From: Dehalococcoidia bacterium
GTDB taxonomy: Bacteria; Chloroflexota; Dehalococcoidia; Dehalococcoidales; RBG-16-60-22
DNA length: 5,177 nt
Assembly (NCBI GenBank): GCA_030615655.1
Contig: JAUWYU010000122.1
Coordinates: 1-5,177 of the forward strand
Direction: 5' to 3'
Each line of letters begins with the position of its first letter. Positions within the stretch are counted from its first letter, which is position 1. The notes under the pieces were generated by a model, which worked only from the letters and a program-made list of their open reading frames with translations, made no database searches and was not told the origin of the DNA. A program made the position numbers and the translations under genes. Shown here piece by piece: positions 1 through 5,177 of this stretch.

Positions 1-726
1 AATATTCTCCATGCCGACGAATTCGGCTACTTCCCGGTTTCTCGGGGAAGTGAATATATCCCTGGAACCGCCGGTTTGAACAATTTCGCCGTTCATGAGC
101 ACGCTTATTCGGTCAGCAAGACGCTGTCCCTGAACCATATCGTGAGTCGCCATGATTACGGTTATAGCGTCTCGTTTAATTATGCCGGCTATCAATTCCT
201 CAATCCTTGATGCCGAAAGCGGGTCAAGATTGGCAGTAGGTTCATCAAGTAATAATACCTCCGGTTCAGTGGCTATCGCCCTGGCTATGGCCACACTCTG
301 TACTTCACCTCCAGACAGTGTTCGAGCATTTCTGCTTCTATATTCGGTGAGTCCTACTATCTCCAGGATGCCGTTCACCTTTTCACGAACCTGCCGACCG
401 CCCACCCCACGCCATCTCAGGCCATAGGCAACATTATCATAAACACTCATATTAAACACTACCGGTTTCTGGAGCACAAAGGCCATGCGGCGGCGTGTTT
501 CCAGTCTCACCTTCTCGGAGGCAGTCATGTCCACACCGTCGAAGAATATTCTCCCCGACGTGGGTGTATCAATCAGGTCAATGAGGCGCAGGAGCGTGGT
601 CTTGCCGGCGCCGGTGGGACCAATCAACGCGAAGACTTCACCGCGGTCGACCCTCACATTGATATTTTTCAGGATATCCCGCTCTTCCCGCCTCTGCCAT
701 ACATCTCTCGTTTCTATCAATGACAT
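1..726 (-). CDS. tupC: Tungstate ABC transporter ATP-binding protein TupC (3' end cut off)
   Basis: This is the ATPase that powers tungstate (possibly molybdate) import on the cytoplasmic face of the TupB permease. I translated it directly: it is open from the ATG at 726 to the window edge, giving 242 residues without a stop. Visible motifs are Walker A GPTGAGKT at 36-43, the Q-loop Gln at about 86 (VLQKP), signature LSGGE at 137-141, Walker B VLLLDEP at about 157-163, D-loop NLD at 167-169 and the switch His in THD at about 195. The ATPase domain is essentially complete. The cut falls at FVGMENI, where related proteins often continue into a small C-terminal oxyanion-binding domain, so the missing part may hold that. 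The start follows the tupB stop by only 2 bp, with AGAGG five bases before the ATG, indicating coupled translation. The signature continues VQS where relatives usually have an Arg (VQR or AQR). The family is certain. Tungstate as substrate rests on the TupA and TupB neighbours. Confidence 0.93.
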   Translation of the reverse strand, partial: MSLIETRDVWQRREERDILKNINVRVDRGEVFALIGPTGAGKTTLLRLIDLIDTPTSGRIFFDGVDMTASEKVRLETRRRMAFVLQKPVVFNMSVYDNVAYGLRWRGVGGRQVREKVNGILEIVGLTEYRSRNARTLSGGEVQSVAIARAIATEPEVLLLDEPTANLDPLSASRIEELIAGIIKRDAITVIMATHDMVQGQRLADRISVLMNGEIVQTGGSRDIFTSPRNREVAEFVGMENI

Positions 727-728
727 GA

Positions 729-1415
729 TTACCTCTGCTGTATCCGGTTCATAATTACGTTAACAACCAGAGCTATGAAGATGAGGATAATACCCAGTGC
801 CATAGCCAGTTCTATATCACCCCTGGATGTTTCCAGTGAAATAGCCGTGGTGATGACGCGAGTGAAGCCTCTTATATTGCCACCGACCATAAGGGATATG
901 CCAACCTCAGAGATGGCCCGGCCAAACCCCATGATGACCGCTGCCGTAACAGCAAATCTCGCTTCCCTCAGGACAAAGACCGTCATTTGAAAACCGCTGG
1001 CCCCAAGGGAACGAGCCGTATCAAGAATTGTCTTATCCACGCCGCTGAGGGCAGAGATGGTCAACCCGAGCAGTATCGGGGTAATCAGTATCATCTGTCC
1101 CAGCACCATGGCCGTGGGGGTAAAAAGGAGGTTGAGTCCGCCCAAAGGCCCCGCCCGCGAAAGGAAAACAAAGACAAAAAGGCCGATGGCGACCGTAGGT
1201 ATGCTGTAGAACGTCTGAATCAGACTTATAACGAATCTCTTGCCACGGAAGCGATTGAAGTGGATAAGGCTGCCGAGCGGCAGGCAAATTATGGAGGCAA
1301 GCAAAGTAGAAGTCACCGCAATCAGCAGTGACCTGCCGGCAATCTCCATGACCTCCGGGTCAAGGGTTATAATCAGCTCAACGGCCTTGGTCAGGCCGTG
1401 CCATATCTCGGTCAA
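729..1415 (-). CDS. tupB: Tungstate ABC transporter permease TupB
   Basis: This is the inner-membrane channel subunit of the tungstate importer, 228 residues, the usual size for TupB. About five membrane segments can be read, near residues 27-51, 61-86, 101-122, 153-178 and 204-222. The cytoplasmic EAA-type loop that docks on the ATPase lies at about 131-151 (DTARSLGAS, then REAR). The stretch GRAISEVGISLMVGGNIRG (165-183) followed by TTAISLETSRGD is characteristic of the TupB/WtpB-like permease group. The start is TTG at 1415: no ATG or GTG precedes the first membrane segment in this frame, and GGAG at 1429-1426 sits 10 bases upstream, so a TTG start is the best reading. It begins 26 bp after the tupA stop and ends 2 bp before tupC. 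Family assignment is firm. Metal specificity comes from the operon. Confidence 0.92.
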   Translation of the reverse strand: MTEIWHGLTKAVELIITLDPEVMEIAGRSLLIAVTSTLLASIICLPLGSLIHFNRFRGKRFVISLIQTFYSIPTVAIGLFVFVFLSRAGPLGGLNLLFTPTAMVLGQMILITPILLGLTISALSGVDKTILDTARSLGASGFQMTVFVLREARFAVTAAVIMGFGRAISEVGISLMVGGNIRGFTRVITTAISLETSRGDIELAMALGIILIFIALVVNVIMNRIQQR

Positions 1416-1441
1416 CTGACTGAAGCTCCGTCCTGTATTTT

Positions 1442-2308
1442 TTAATCCCCTCTCCCCAAAGAGGGAGTAAATAACTGCATACCATACTCTTCGACGCCAT
1501 AATCACCGATAAGCTCCTGTATCTCCGGAGAAGTAAGGAAGCTTATCAGGTTGTTCGCCATCTCAATATTCGTCTCAGGTGCCTGTTCCGGATTTACGGC
1601 AATGGCGGAGTAGACGTTTAGCAGTATATCACCTTTGTCCACTATCGGCACCAGCTCCAGCTTGCCTTTGTAGGCGAGATAGGTGCCCATGTCGGTAAGG
1701 GTATACGCCTGCTTCTCGCTGGCCATCATCAGCGTCGGTCCCATGCCGCTGCCAGCCTCTATGTACCAGGTTCCAGCGCTCTGTACCGCCTCATATTCAT
1801 AGCCGGCGCCTTTCCATATTGCCTTCTCTTTAGAGTGTGTTCCGGAATCGTCACCCCGGGAGACAAAACTGCCGCTGCCGGTATCCATGAGCTTCCTGAA
1901 GGCATCCTCGGGACTCATGCCTTTGATGCCAGCCGGGTCGGACGCCGGTCCCACGATGAGGAAGTAGTTATAGGCAAAGGGGACACGCTCGACGCCGTAG
2001 CCATCAGCGACAAAGGCTTCCTCGCGGGCCCTGGAATGAACGGTAATAATATGGACATCACCCCTCTGACCATACTCTAAAGCCTTGCCGGTGCCGGCAT
2101 ACATGACATCCAGCTCGACATCGTACTGCTCCTCGAACATAGGTTCCAGATATTCCCAGAGGCCGGTATCATAAAGGCTGGTGGTGGTGGCCATTCTCAA
2201 ATTGGATGAAGCACTACAGCCTGCCACGGCTGAGATTAATCCGGCCAGTATGGCGATTACCAGCAGAACGCCTGCTATTTTACTTTTATTTATCAGTCTT
2301 AAAGACAC
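1442..2308 (-). CDS. tupA: Tungstate-binding lipoprotein TupA
   Basis: This is the extracytoplasmic binding protein that captures tungstate and hands it to TupB. The 288 residues begin with a basic start, a hydrophobic stretch (about 11-27) and a lipobox VAGC with Cys31, so it should be a membrane-anchored lipoprotein. The mature part opens with TTTSLYDTGL (41-50), the TupA hallmark TTTS motif involved in oxyanion binding. SRGDDSGTH (150-158) is the second strongly conserved TupA stretch. Where many relatives have YNDF before VGP, this one reads YNYF (113-116). The start is GTG at 2308, preceded by AAGGGAG (2320-2314) with a 5-base gap. It is the first gene of tupABC and sits behind a promoter, a ModE-like operator and a Moco/Tuco riboswitch. 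The TTTS/SRGDDSGTH signature separates it from molybdate ModA and from phosphate PstS. Actual preference for tungstate over molybdate is inferred. Confidence 0.93.
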   Translation of the reverse strand: MSLRLINKSKIAGVLLVIAILAGLISAVAGCSASSNLRMATTTSLYDTGLWEYLEPMFEEQYDVELDVMYAGTGKALEYGQRGDVHIITVHSRAREEAFVADGYGVERVPFAYNYFLIVGPASDPAGIKGMSPEDAFRKLMDTGSGSFVSRGDDSGTHSKEKAIWKGAGYEYEAVQSAGTWYIEAGSGMGPTLMMASEKQAYTLTDMGTYLAYKGKLELVPIVDKGDILLNVYSAIAVNPEQAPETNIEMANNLISFLTSPEIQELIGDYGVEEYGMQLFTPSLGRGD

Positions 2309-2443
2309 AATTTCTCCCTTACTTGATAATGTCAGAATCGCGCCCGTAACTGACTGGAGGTGAACGAGCGATTAGCAGAAAGTTGTGATAGAAAAGATAG
2401 GCCTTAAACCTGGCATATGCGATGTAACTTATAGATTTAATCG
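2306..2443 (-). promoter_or_regulatory. Putative riboswitch expression platform hiding the tupA start
   Basis: In the leader RNA between aptamer and tupA, CACAA (2387-2383) and UUUCU (2381-2377), with C2382 bulged, can pair with AGAAA and UUGUG (2315-2306). This pairing covers the end of the ribosome site and the GUG start codon. A nested GUCAG/CUGAC helix (2354-2350 with 2335-2331) and CUCC/GGAG pairing to the ribosome site are also possible. A competing fold pairs CGAUUA (2443-2438) and AAGUU (2430-2426) with UAAUCG (2374-2369) and AACUU (2384-2380), which would free the start. No hairpin followed by a U-run was found, so translational control is favoured. All pairings were found by eye; no folding energy was calculated. 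Confidence 0.45.
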
Positions 2444-2445
2444 GA

Positions 2446-2548
2446 ACGACTCTCCTTTCCAAACGCGGGAGGCGCCGCTGTTTCCCGCGGCACCCTACCG
2501 GCCAGTCTCCATAGGCACAGGCCTTTAGGAGAAAAGGCTCGGAGAATT
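2446..2548 (-). ncRNA. Moco/Tuco riboswitch aptamer (molybdenum or tungsten cofactor RNA motif)
   Basis: Read on the minus strand, the RNA contains CUCCGAGCC near its 5' end, then GGUAGGGUGCCGC, GGGAAACA and GCGGCGCCUCCCG, and near its 3' end UGGAAAGGAGA. The block CGCCUCCCG-N4-UGGAAAGG is the 3' core of the E. coli moaA leader aptamer as I remember it. A hairpin of eight pairs, GGUGCCGC (loop GGGAAACA) GCGGCGCC, corresponds to the terminal stem of the motif. UCUCC (2545-2541) and GGAGA (2455-2451) form the closing helix, possibly extended by CGAC/GUCG (2560-2557 with 2450-2447). A short hairpin GCCUUU-UCUCCU-AAAGGC (2538-2521) lies on the 5' side; I could not assign the second and third helices of the published model with certainty. 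Such aptamers sense the finished pterin cofactor and normally reduce expression of cofactor synthesis or metal uptake genes. The tup context suggests the tungsten form. Confidence 0.92.
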
Positions 2549-2566
2549 ATTCAATTGTCGTCAGGG

Positions 2567-2595
2567 ATTATAACATACCACCGTTATATATGCAA
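2567..2595 (-). promoter_or_regulatory. Promoter of the tupABC operon (extended -10)
   Basis: The minus strand has TTGCAT at 2595-2590 and a perfect TATAAT at 2572-2567, with a 17-bp spacer. TG one base before the -10 (2575-2574) makes it an extended -10 promoter. Transcription should begin near 2561, so the transcript would start only about 13-16 nt before the aptamer's closing helix, as expected for a riboswitch leader. An AT-rich tract (about 2609-2630) lies upstream and could act as an UP element. Confidence 0.8.
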
Positions 2596-2607
2596 CATCA
2601 TAACGGT
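2580..2607. promoter_or_regulatory. ModE-like operator over the tup promoter
   Basis: A perfect 8-bp inverted repeat, ACCGTTAT and ATAACGGT, is separated by 12 bp and centred at 2593.5, on the -35 element of the tup promoter. Read as CGTTATATA-N6-ATCATAACG (2582-2605), it matches the known ModE consensus CGNTATATA-N6-TATATAACG at 15 of 18 specified positions with exactly the right spacing. ModE with bound molybdate or tungstate represses uptake operons by occupying such a site. No modE gene is in the window, so the regulator must be encoded elsewhere. Confidence 0.75.
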
Positions 2608-2631
2608 ACAATTTTAAATATTTTTTCATAT

Positions 2632-2650
2632 CCCGGTTTTGACGTCCGGG
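2632..2650. promoter_or_regulatory. Small dyad over the -35 of the acyl-CoA operon promoter
   Basis: CCCGG (2632-2636) and CCGGG (2646-2650) form a 5-bp inverted repeat with a 9-bp spacer that contains the TTGACG -35 element. Its position suits a repressor operator, for example for an acyl-CoA-sensing regulator. The arms are short and I do not recognise the site, so a chance match is possible. Confidence 0.3.
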
Positions 2651-2668
2651 TGAGCCTTCTGCTAAAAT
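2639..2668 (+). promoter_or_regulatory. Promoter of the hbd-SDR-thiolase operon (extended -10)
   Basis: TTGACG (2639-2644) is followed after 18 bp by TAAAAT (2663-2668), one mismatch from TATAAT, with TG at 2660-2661 giving an extended -10. Transcription would start near 2675, leaving a leader of about 45 nt before the GTG at 2720. It faces away from the tup promoter, with the two -35 elements 43 bp apart. Confidence 0.65.
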
Positions 2669-2719
2669 TTACATCGGCATTCTTCTTGTTGAAATAAGAC
2701 CCCGAGAAGTGAAATCCAA

Positions 2720-3595
2720 GTGGACGAGAAAGTAGCTGCGTTTAAGGAAATCAGGAAGGTCGGTGTGGTCGGCTGCGGGCAGATGGGCGGCGGCATCACC
2801 CAGGTATGCGCTCAATCCGGCTACCCGGTGGCGGTCTCCGAAATTAATGATGAGCTTTTACAGAGGGGGCTGGCCTCAATTGATGCCTCGCTGACCAAGA
2901 GCGTACAGAAAGAAAAGATAACACAGCAGGATAAAGATACCACCATGACCCGCATTAAAGGAACGACCGATATCACTGATTTTGGTGATTGCGACCTAGT
3001 AATAGAAGCGGCTGTCGAGAACCTTGACTTGAAGAAGAAGATATTTGGTGAGATGGATAAAGTCTGCCGGGAACACACCATTCTGGCTACCAATACCTCC
3101 TGCCTCTCCATCACCGGCATGGCAAAAGCCACCAAACGGCCGGAAAAGGTGCTTGGAATGCACTTCTTCAATCCGGTGCCGGTTATGAAACTCCTGGAAA
3201 TAGTCAGGACCGCTAAAACCAGTGAGGAAACCCTTGACACGGCTAAGAAGTTCGGGCAGTCCCTAGGCAAGACGATTGTCATCGTTCAGGATTCACCCGG
3301 CTTTATTGTCAACCGTCTCATGGCGCCGCAGATCCTTAATGCTATCCGCATGCTTGAATCCGGTATTGCCACTAAAGAAGATATTGATACCGGTATGACG
3401 CTGGGTTTGAATTACCCGATGGGACCGCTGGCTCTGGCTGACCTTGTTGGACTGGATACGCTTCTTTTTATCGCCAATGGTATCTATGACGAGTTCAGGG
3501 AAGCACAATATGCTGCCCCGACTTTGCTGAAAGAGATGGTTGCGGACGGCCGACTCGGACGGAAGACAGGCAAGGGGTTTTACGAATATATGTAA
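2720..3595 (+). CDS. hbd: 3-hydroxybutyryl-CoA (3-hydroxyacyl-CoA) dehydrogenase
   Basis: This cytoplasmic enzyme interconverts acetoacetyl-CoA and 3-hydroxybutyryl-CoA with a nicotinamide cofactor, in C4 acyl-CoA synthesis or beta-oxidation. The 291 residues match the usual length of about 280-295 for the single-domain bacterial form. The N-terminal Rossmann motif is GCGQMG (18-23), and acidic Glu41 at the end of the second strand favours NAD over NADP. The catalytic set seen in human HADH is intact with correct spacing: Ser127 in NTS, His148 in HFFNPVP, Glu160 and Asn198 in VNR. The C-terminal dimerisation domain carries DLVGLDT and ends in GRLGRKTGKGFYEY, typical of the family. The start is GTG at 2720: upstream in this frame there is no other start before a stop at 2690, and the next Met (22) would destroy the cofactor site. 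Its ribosome site (GAGAAG) is weak. It is the first gene of the plus-strand operon. Chain-length preference cannot be read. Confidence 0.95.
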   Translation: MDEKVAAFKEIRKVGVVGCGQMGGGITQVCAQSGYPVAVSEINDELLQRGLASIDASLTKSVQKEKITQQDKDTTMTRIKGTTDITDFGDCDLVIEAAVENLDLKKKIFGEMDKVCREHTILATNTSCLSITGMAKATKRPEKVLGMHFFNPVPVMKLLEIVRTAKTSEETLDTAKKFGQSLGKTIVIVQDSPGFIVNRLMAPQILNAIRMLESGIATKEDIDTGMTLGLNYPMGPLALADLVGLDTLLFIANGIYDEFREAQYAAPTLLKEMVADGRLGRKTGKGFYEYM

Positions 3596-3683
3596 GGGCG
3601 GTGAGTTAATCCCATCATGGTCTAGGGCGGGTATCAATCCATGTCTCTGTTATGTTAGTTTGGAATGATAAAGGAGAGCTATT

Positions 3684-4442
3684 ATGAGCATCGAAGGTAA
3701 AGTAGCTATGGTTACAGGCGGTTCCGGCGGACTGGGAAGGGTGCATTGCCTGTCCCTAGCCAAGGCGGGCTGTAACTTAGCGGTTGTTGGCTATAGCCAC
3801 CTGGAGAAGGCGGAGGAAGTGGCCAGGGAAATTCAGGCCATAGGGAGGAAGGCCCTGGCAGTTAAGATGGACCTGGCAAATCTGGATGAAGTTCAGGCCG
3901 GTGTAAAAAAAGTGGAGAGTGAACTGGGTCCTATTGATATCCTCGTTAATAATGCCGCCTTCGGAATAGTGCGGGCGGTAACGATACCGAAGATGAGCAA
4001 GGCAGACTGGGACCGAGACCTGAGCGTCAATCTGACCGGGCCTTTCAATACCATCAAGAGCTGCATGTCAGGCATGCTGGAGCGGGGATGGGGACGAATC
4101 ATCAACATATCCTCTATTGCCGGTACTATGGGCGGCGCTGGCCAGTGCAGTTACGCGACGACCAAGGCCGGTCTCATCGGCCTTACCAAGACAGCGGCTC
4201 TGGAGGGAGCCCGCAAGGGTGTGACCTGCAACGCCATCGTGCTCGGGGTTTTCGACGGCGGCAGCTGGCACGAAGTAGCCCCGGAATTCCAAGAACGAAT
4301 CGTCAAGCGCATGGCCATGCGCCGTACAGGTACTCCGCAGGAACTCAGCAACGTGGTCGTTTTCTTAGCTTCCGAGGAATCAAGTTATATCACCGGCGAG
4401 GCCATCGAGGTAAGCGGCGGTGCCAGCCTGTTCACTTTCTAG
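3684..4442 (+). CDS. FabG-like short-chain dehydrogenase/reductase, possibly acting on 3-oxoacyl-CoA
   Basis: This is a classical short-chain dehydrogenase/reductase of 252 residues, the normal size, with cofactor motif TGGSGGLG at 11-18, NNAA (89-92) in place of the common NNAG, Asn116, and the catalytic Ser144, Tyr157 (YATTK) and Lys161. The spacing of Ser, Tyr and Lys equals that of E. coli FabG. After the active site the usual NxxxPG stretch reads NAIVLG (183-188), so the proline is missing, and the substrate loop continues FDGGSWHEVAP. The residues after the second strand (GYSHLEK) do not clearly choose NAD or NADP. The ATG at 3684 has AAGGAG 7 bases upstream. Between hbd and thiolase, a role as acetoacetyl-CoA or other 3-oxoacyl-CoA reductase, or in a hydroxylated side substrate, is reasonable. 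The true substrate is unknown, and general SDRs of this kind are often misnamed FabG. Confidence 0.85.
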   Translation: MSIEGKVAMVTGGSGGLGRVHCLSLAKAGCNLAVVGYSHLEKAEEVAREIQAIGRKALAVKMDLANLDEVQAGVKKVESELGPIDILVNNAAFGIVRAVTIPKMSKADWDRDLSVNLTGPFNTIKSCMSGMLERGWGRIINISSIAGTMGGAGQCSYATTKAGLIGLTKTAALEGARKGVTCNAIVLGVFDGGSWHEVAPEFQERIVKRMAMRRTGTPQELSNVVVFLASEESSYITGEAIEVSGGASLFTF

Positions 4443-4515
4443 AGAGGTAAAAGAGGGTACATTTAGATACCCACTTAATATTCTATACCGGGAAACAGAA
4501 CGAAAGGAGAAAACA

Positions 4516-5177
4516 ATGAGTGAGGCTGTGATTGTCAGTGGTGTTAGAACAGCGATAGGTAATTACGGTGGAGCGCTGCAGGATGTCCCGGCGGTAAAAC
4601 TGGGCAGCATCGTCATCAAGGAGGCCCTTAAAAAGGCGGGCTTGAAACCCAAGGGAGATACCAGCTACACGCCTGATGCACTTAAGGACGAAGGTCTCAT
4701 CGAACTGGAGAAGAAATATGCTGATTGGGATGATTCCCTGCAGGAAGCAGCCATTGACGAAGTTATCATGGGAAATGTTATTCAGGGAGGTCAGGGACAG
4801 AATCCCGGCCGGCAGGCATCAATCTATGCAGGCGTTCCCAAGGAAGTAAATGCGTATACAGTGAACAAGGTATGTGCCTCCGGCATGAAAGCAGTAGCCC
4901 TGGCCGCCCAGTCGATAAAGGCCGGTGATGCCGGGGTTGTCGTTGCCGGGGGTATGGAGAACATGAGCGCCGTCCCCTACTATGTCCCCAGGATGCGGTG
5001 GGGGGCCAGGATGTTCAACGCCGAGATGGTTGACGGCATGGTGCATGACGGTCTCTGGGAAGTATTTTATGATTACCACATGGGTGTAACCTCGGAGAAT
5101 ATCGCCGAGAAATACGGCATCACCCGGGAGGAGCAGGACCAGTTCGCCCTGGAGAGCAACAACCGAGCGATGGCGGC
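4516..5177 (+). CDS. Acetyl-CoA C-acetyltransferase (thiolase), N-terminal part
   Basis: Thiolase condenses two acetyl-CoA to acetoacetyl-CoA, or cleaves 3-oxoacyl-CoA in the reverse direction, in the cytoplasm. I translated 220 complete residues from the ATG at 4516, open to the window edge; AAGGAGA (4504-4510) lies 5 bases before it. The start MSEAVIVSGVRTAIGNYGG is the usual thiolase opening. The acyl-accepting nucleophile is Cys120 in NKVCASGMKAV, followed by AGGMENMSAVPYY (144-156) and HMGVTSEN (188-195). The second Cys and the catalytic His lie beyond the edge. Compared with the typical form, where the nucleophile is near residue 90, there are about 30 additional residues (roughly 46-78, GDTSYTPDALKDEG and on, rich in charged residues) before DEVIMGNV. 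It is the third gene of the operon, 73 bp after the SDR. It resembles the AtoB/ThlA biosynthetic type, but chain length cannot be told from this part. Confidence 0.93.
   Translation, partial: MSEAVIVSGVRTAIGNYGGALQDVPAVKLGSIVIKEALKKAGLKPKGDTSYTPDALKDEGLIELEKKYADWDDSLQEAAIDEVIMGNVIQGGQGQNPGRQASIYAGVPKEVNAYTVNKVCASGMKAVALAAQSIKAGDAGVVVAGGMENMSAVPYYVPRMRWGARMFNAEMVDGMVHDGLWEVFYDYHMGVTSENIAEKYGITREEQDQFALESNNRAMA

Noticed and set aside
152..1331. Plus-strand open frames at 152-427, 485-754, 775-990 and 987-1331
   Set aside because: They are antisense to tupC and tupB, whose translations carry complete family motifs. Their own translations show no domain and they lack ribosome sites.
1835..2363. 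Plus-strand open frames at 1835-2080 and 2181-2363
   Set aside because: They lie antisense to tupA, the second running on into its ribosome site and leader; no recognisable protein.
2391..2418. GCC-AGGTTTAA-GGC followed by a TTTT tract in the tup leader as an intrinsic terminator
   Set aside because: The stem is only three pairs and the T-tract is short and displaced; too weak to end transcription.
2821..3637. Minus-strand open frames at 2821-3282 and 3293-3637
   Set aside because: They are shadows of hbd, which has an intact Rossmann motif and the full catalytic set.
3596..3683. Possible internal promoter or terminator between hbd and the SDR gene
   Set aside because: I see no convincing -35/-10 pair or stem-loop with a T-run. 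Only the ribosome site AAGGAG at 3671-3676 is clear.
4455..4472. Hairpin GGGTA-N8-TACCC after the SDR gene as a terminator
   Set aside because: The stem has only five pairs and is not followed by a run of T. The thiolase continues 44 bp later with a good ribosome site, so the operon probably reads through.
3893..5079. Minus-strand frames at 3893-4108, 4068-4292, 4151-4351 and 4819-5079, and the plus frame at 4088-4450
   Set aside because: All overlap the SDR or thiolase genes in other frames; low-complexity translations without domains.
1..5177. CRISPR array, tRNA, insertion sequence or attachment site
   Set aside because: No spaced direct repeats, cloverleaf, transposase or terminal inverted repeats were found on either strand.

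Overview
The window has two divergently transcribed operons back to back around a 411-bp regulatory region (2309-2719). It looks like an anaerobic bacterium with tungsten- or molybdenum-dependent enzymes and acyl-CoA metabolism. Base composition is moderate, and GTG and TTG starts are used beside ATG. The protein style (a thiolase with an extra segment, a FabG-like reductase between two acyl-CoA genes) would suit Dehalococcoidia-type Chloroflexota or a sulfate-reducer-like lineage. That taxonomic guess is weak, because there is no rRNA or marker gene to settle it.

Minus strand, 2308 down to 1: a complete tungstate-type ABC importer in the order tupA (lipoprotein binding protein), tupB (permease), tupC (ATPase, cut by the window start). 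The genes are 26 bp and 2 bp apart, so they form one operon.

Centre, 2309-2719: read on the minus strand, the tup operon has an extended -10 promoter (TTGCAT, 17 bp, TATAAT). A 28-bp dyad matching the ModE operator pattern (CGTTATATA-N6-nnnATAACG) covers its -35. Transcription would start at about 2561, directly before a molybdenum/tungsten cofactor (Moco/Tuco) riboswitch aptamer at about 2446-2548. A 137-nt leader then runs to the GUG start of tupA and can fold so as to hide that start codon. Metal import would thus be sensed twice, by free oxyanion at the DNA and by finished cofactor at the RNA. On the plus strand, a separate extended -10 promoter (TTGACG, 18 bp, TAAAAT) with a small dyad over its -35 fires towards the second operon.

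Plus strand, 2720 to 5177: a 3-hydroxyacyl-CoA dehydrogenase (hbd type), a FabG-like short-chain dehydrogenase/reductase, and the first 220 residues of an acetyl-CoA acetyltransferase (thiolase), with gaps of 88 and 73 bp and good ribosome sites before the last two. Together they interconvert acetyl-CoA, acetoacetyl-CoA and 3-hydroxybutyryl-CoA (C4 acyl-CoA synthesis or beta-oxidation). No new protein system is visible. The most interesting part is the layered control region.
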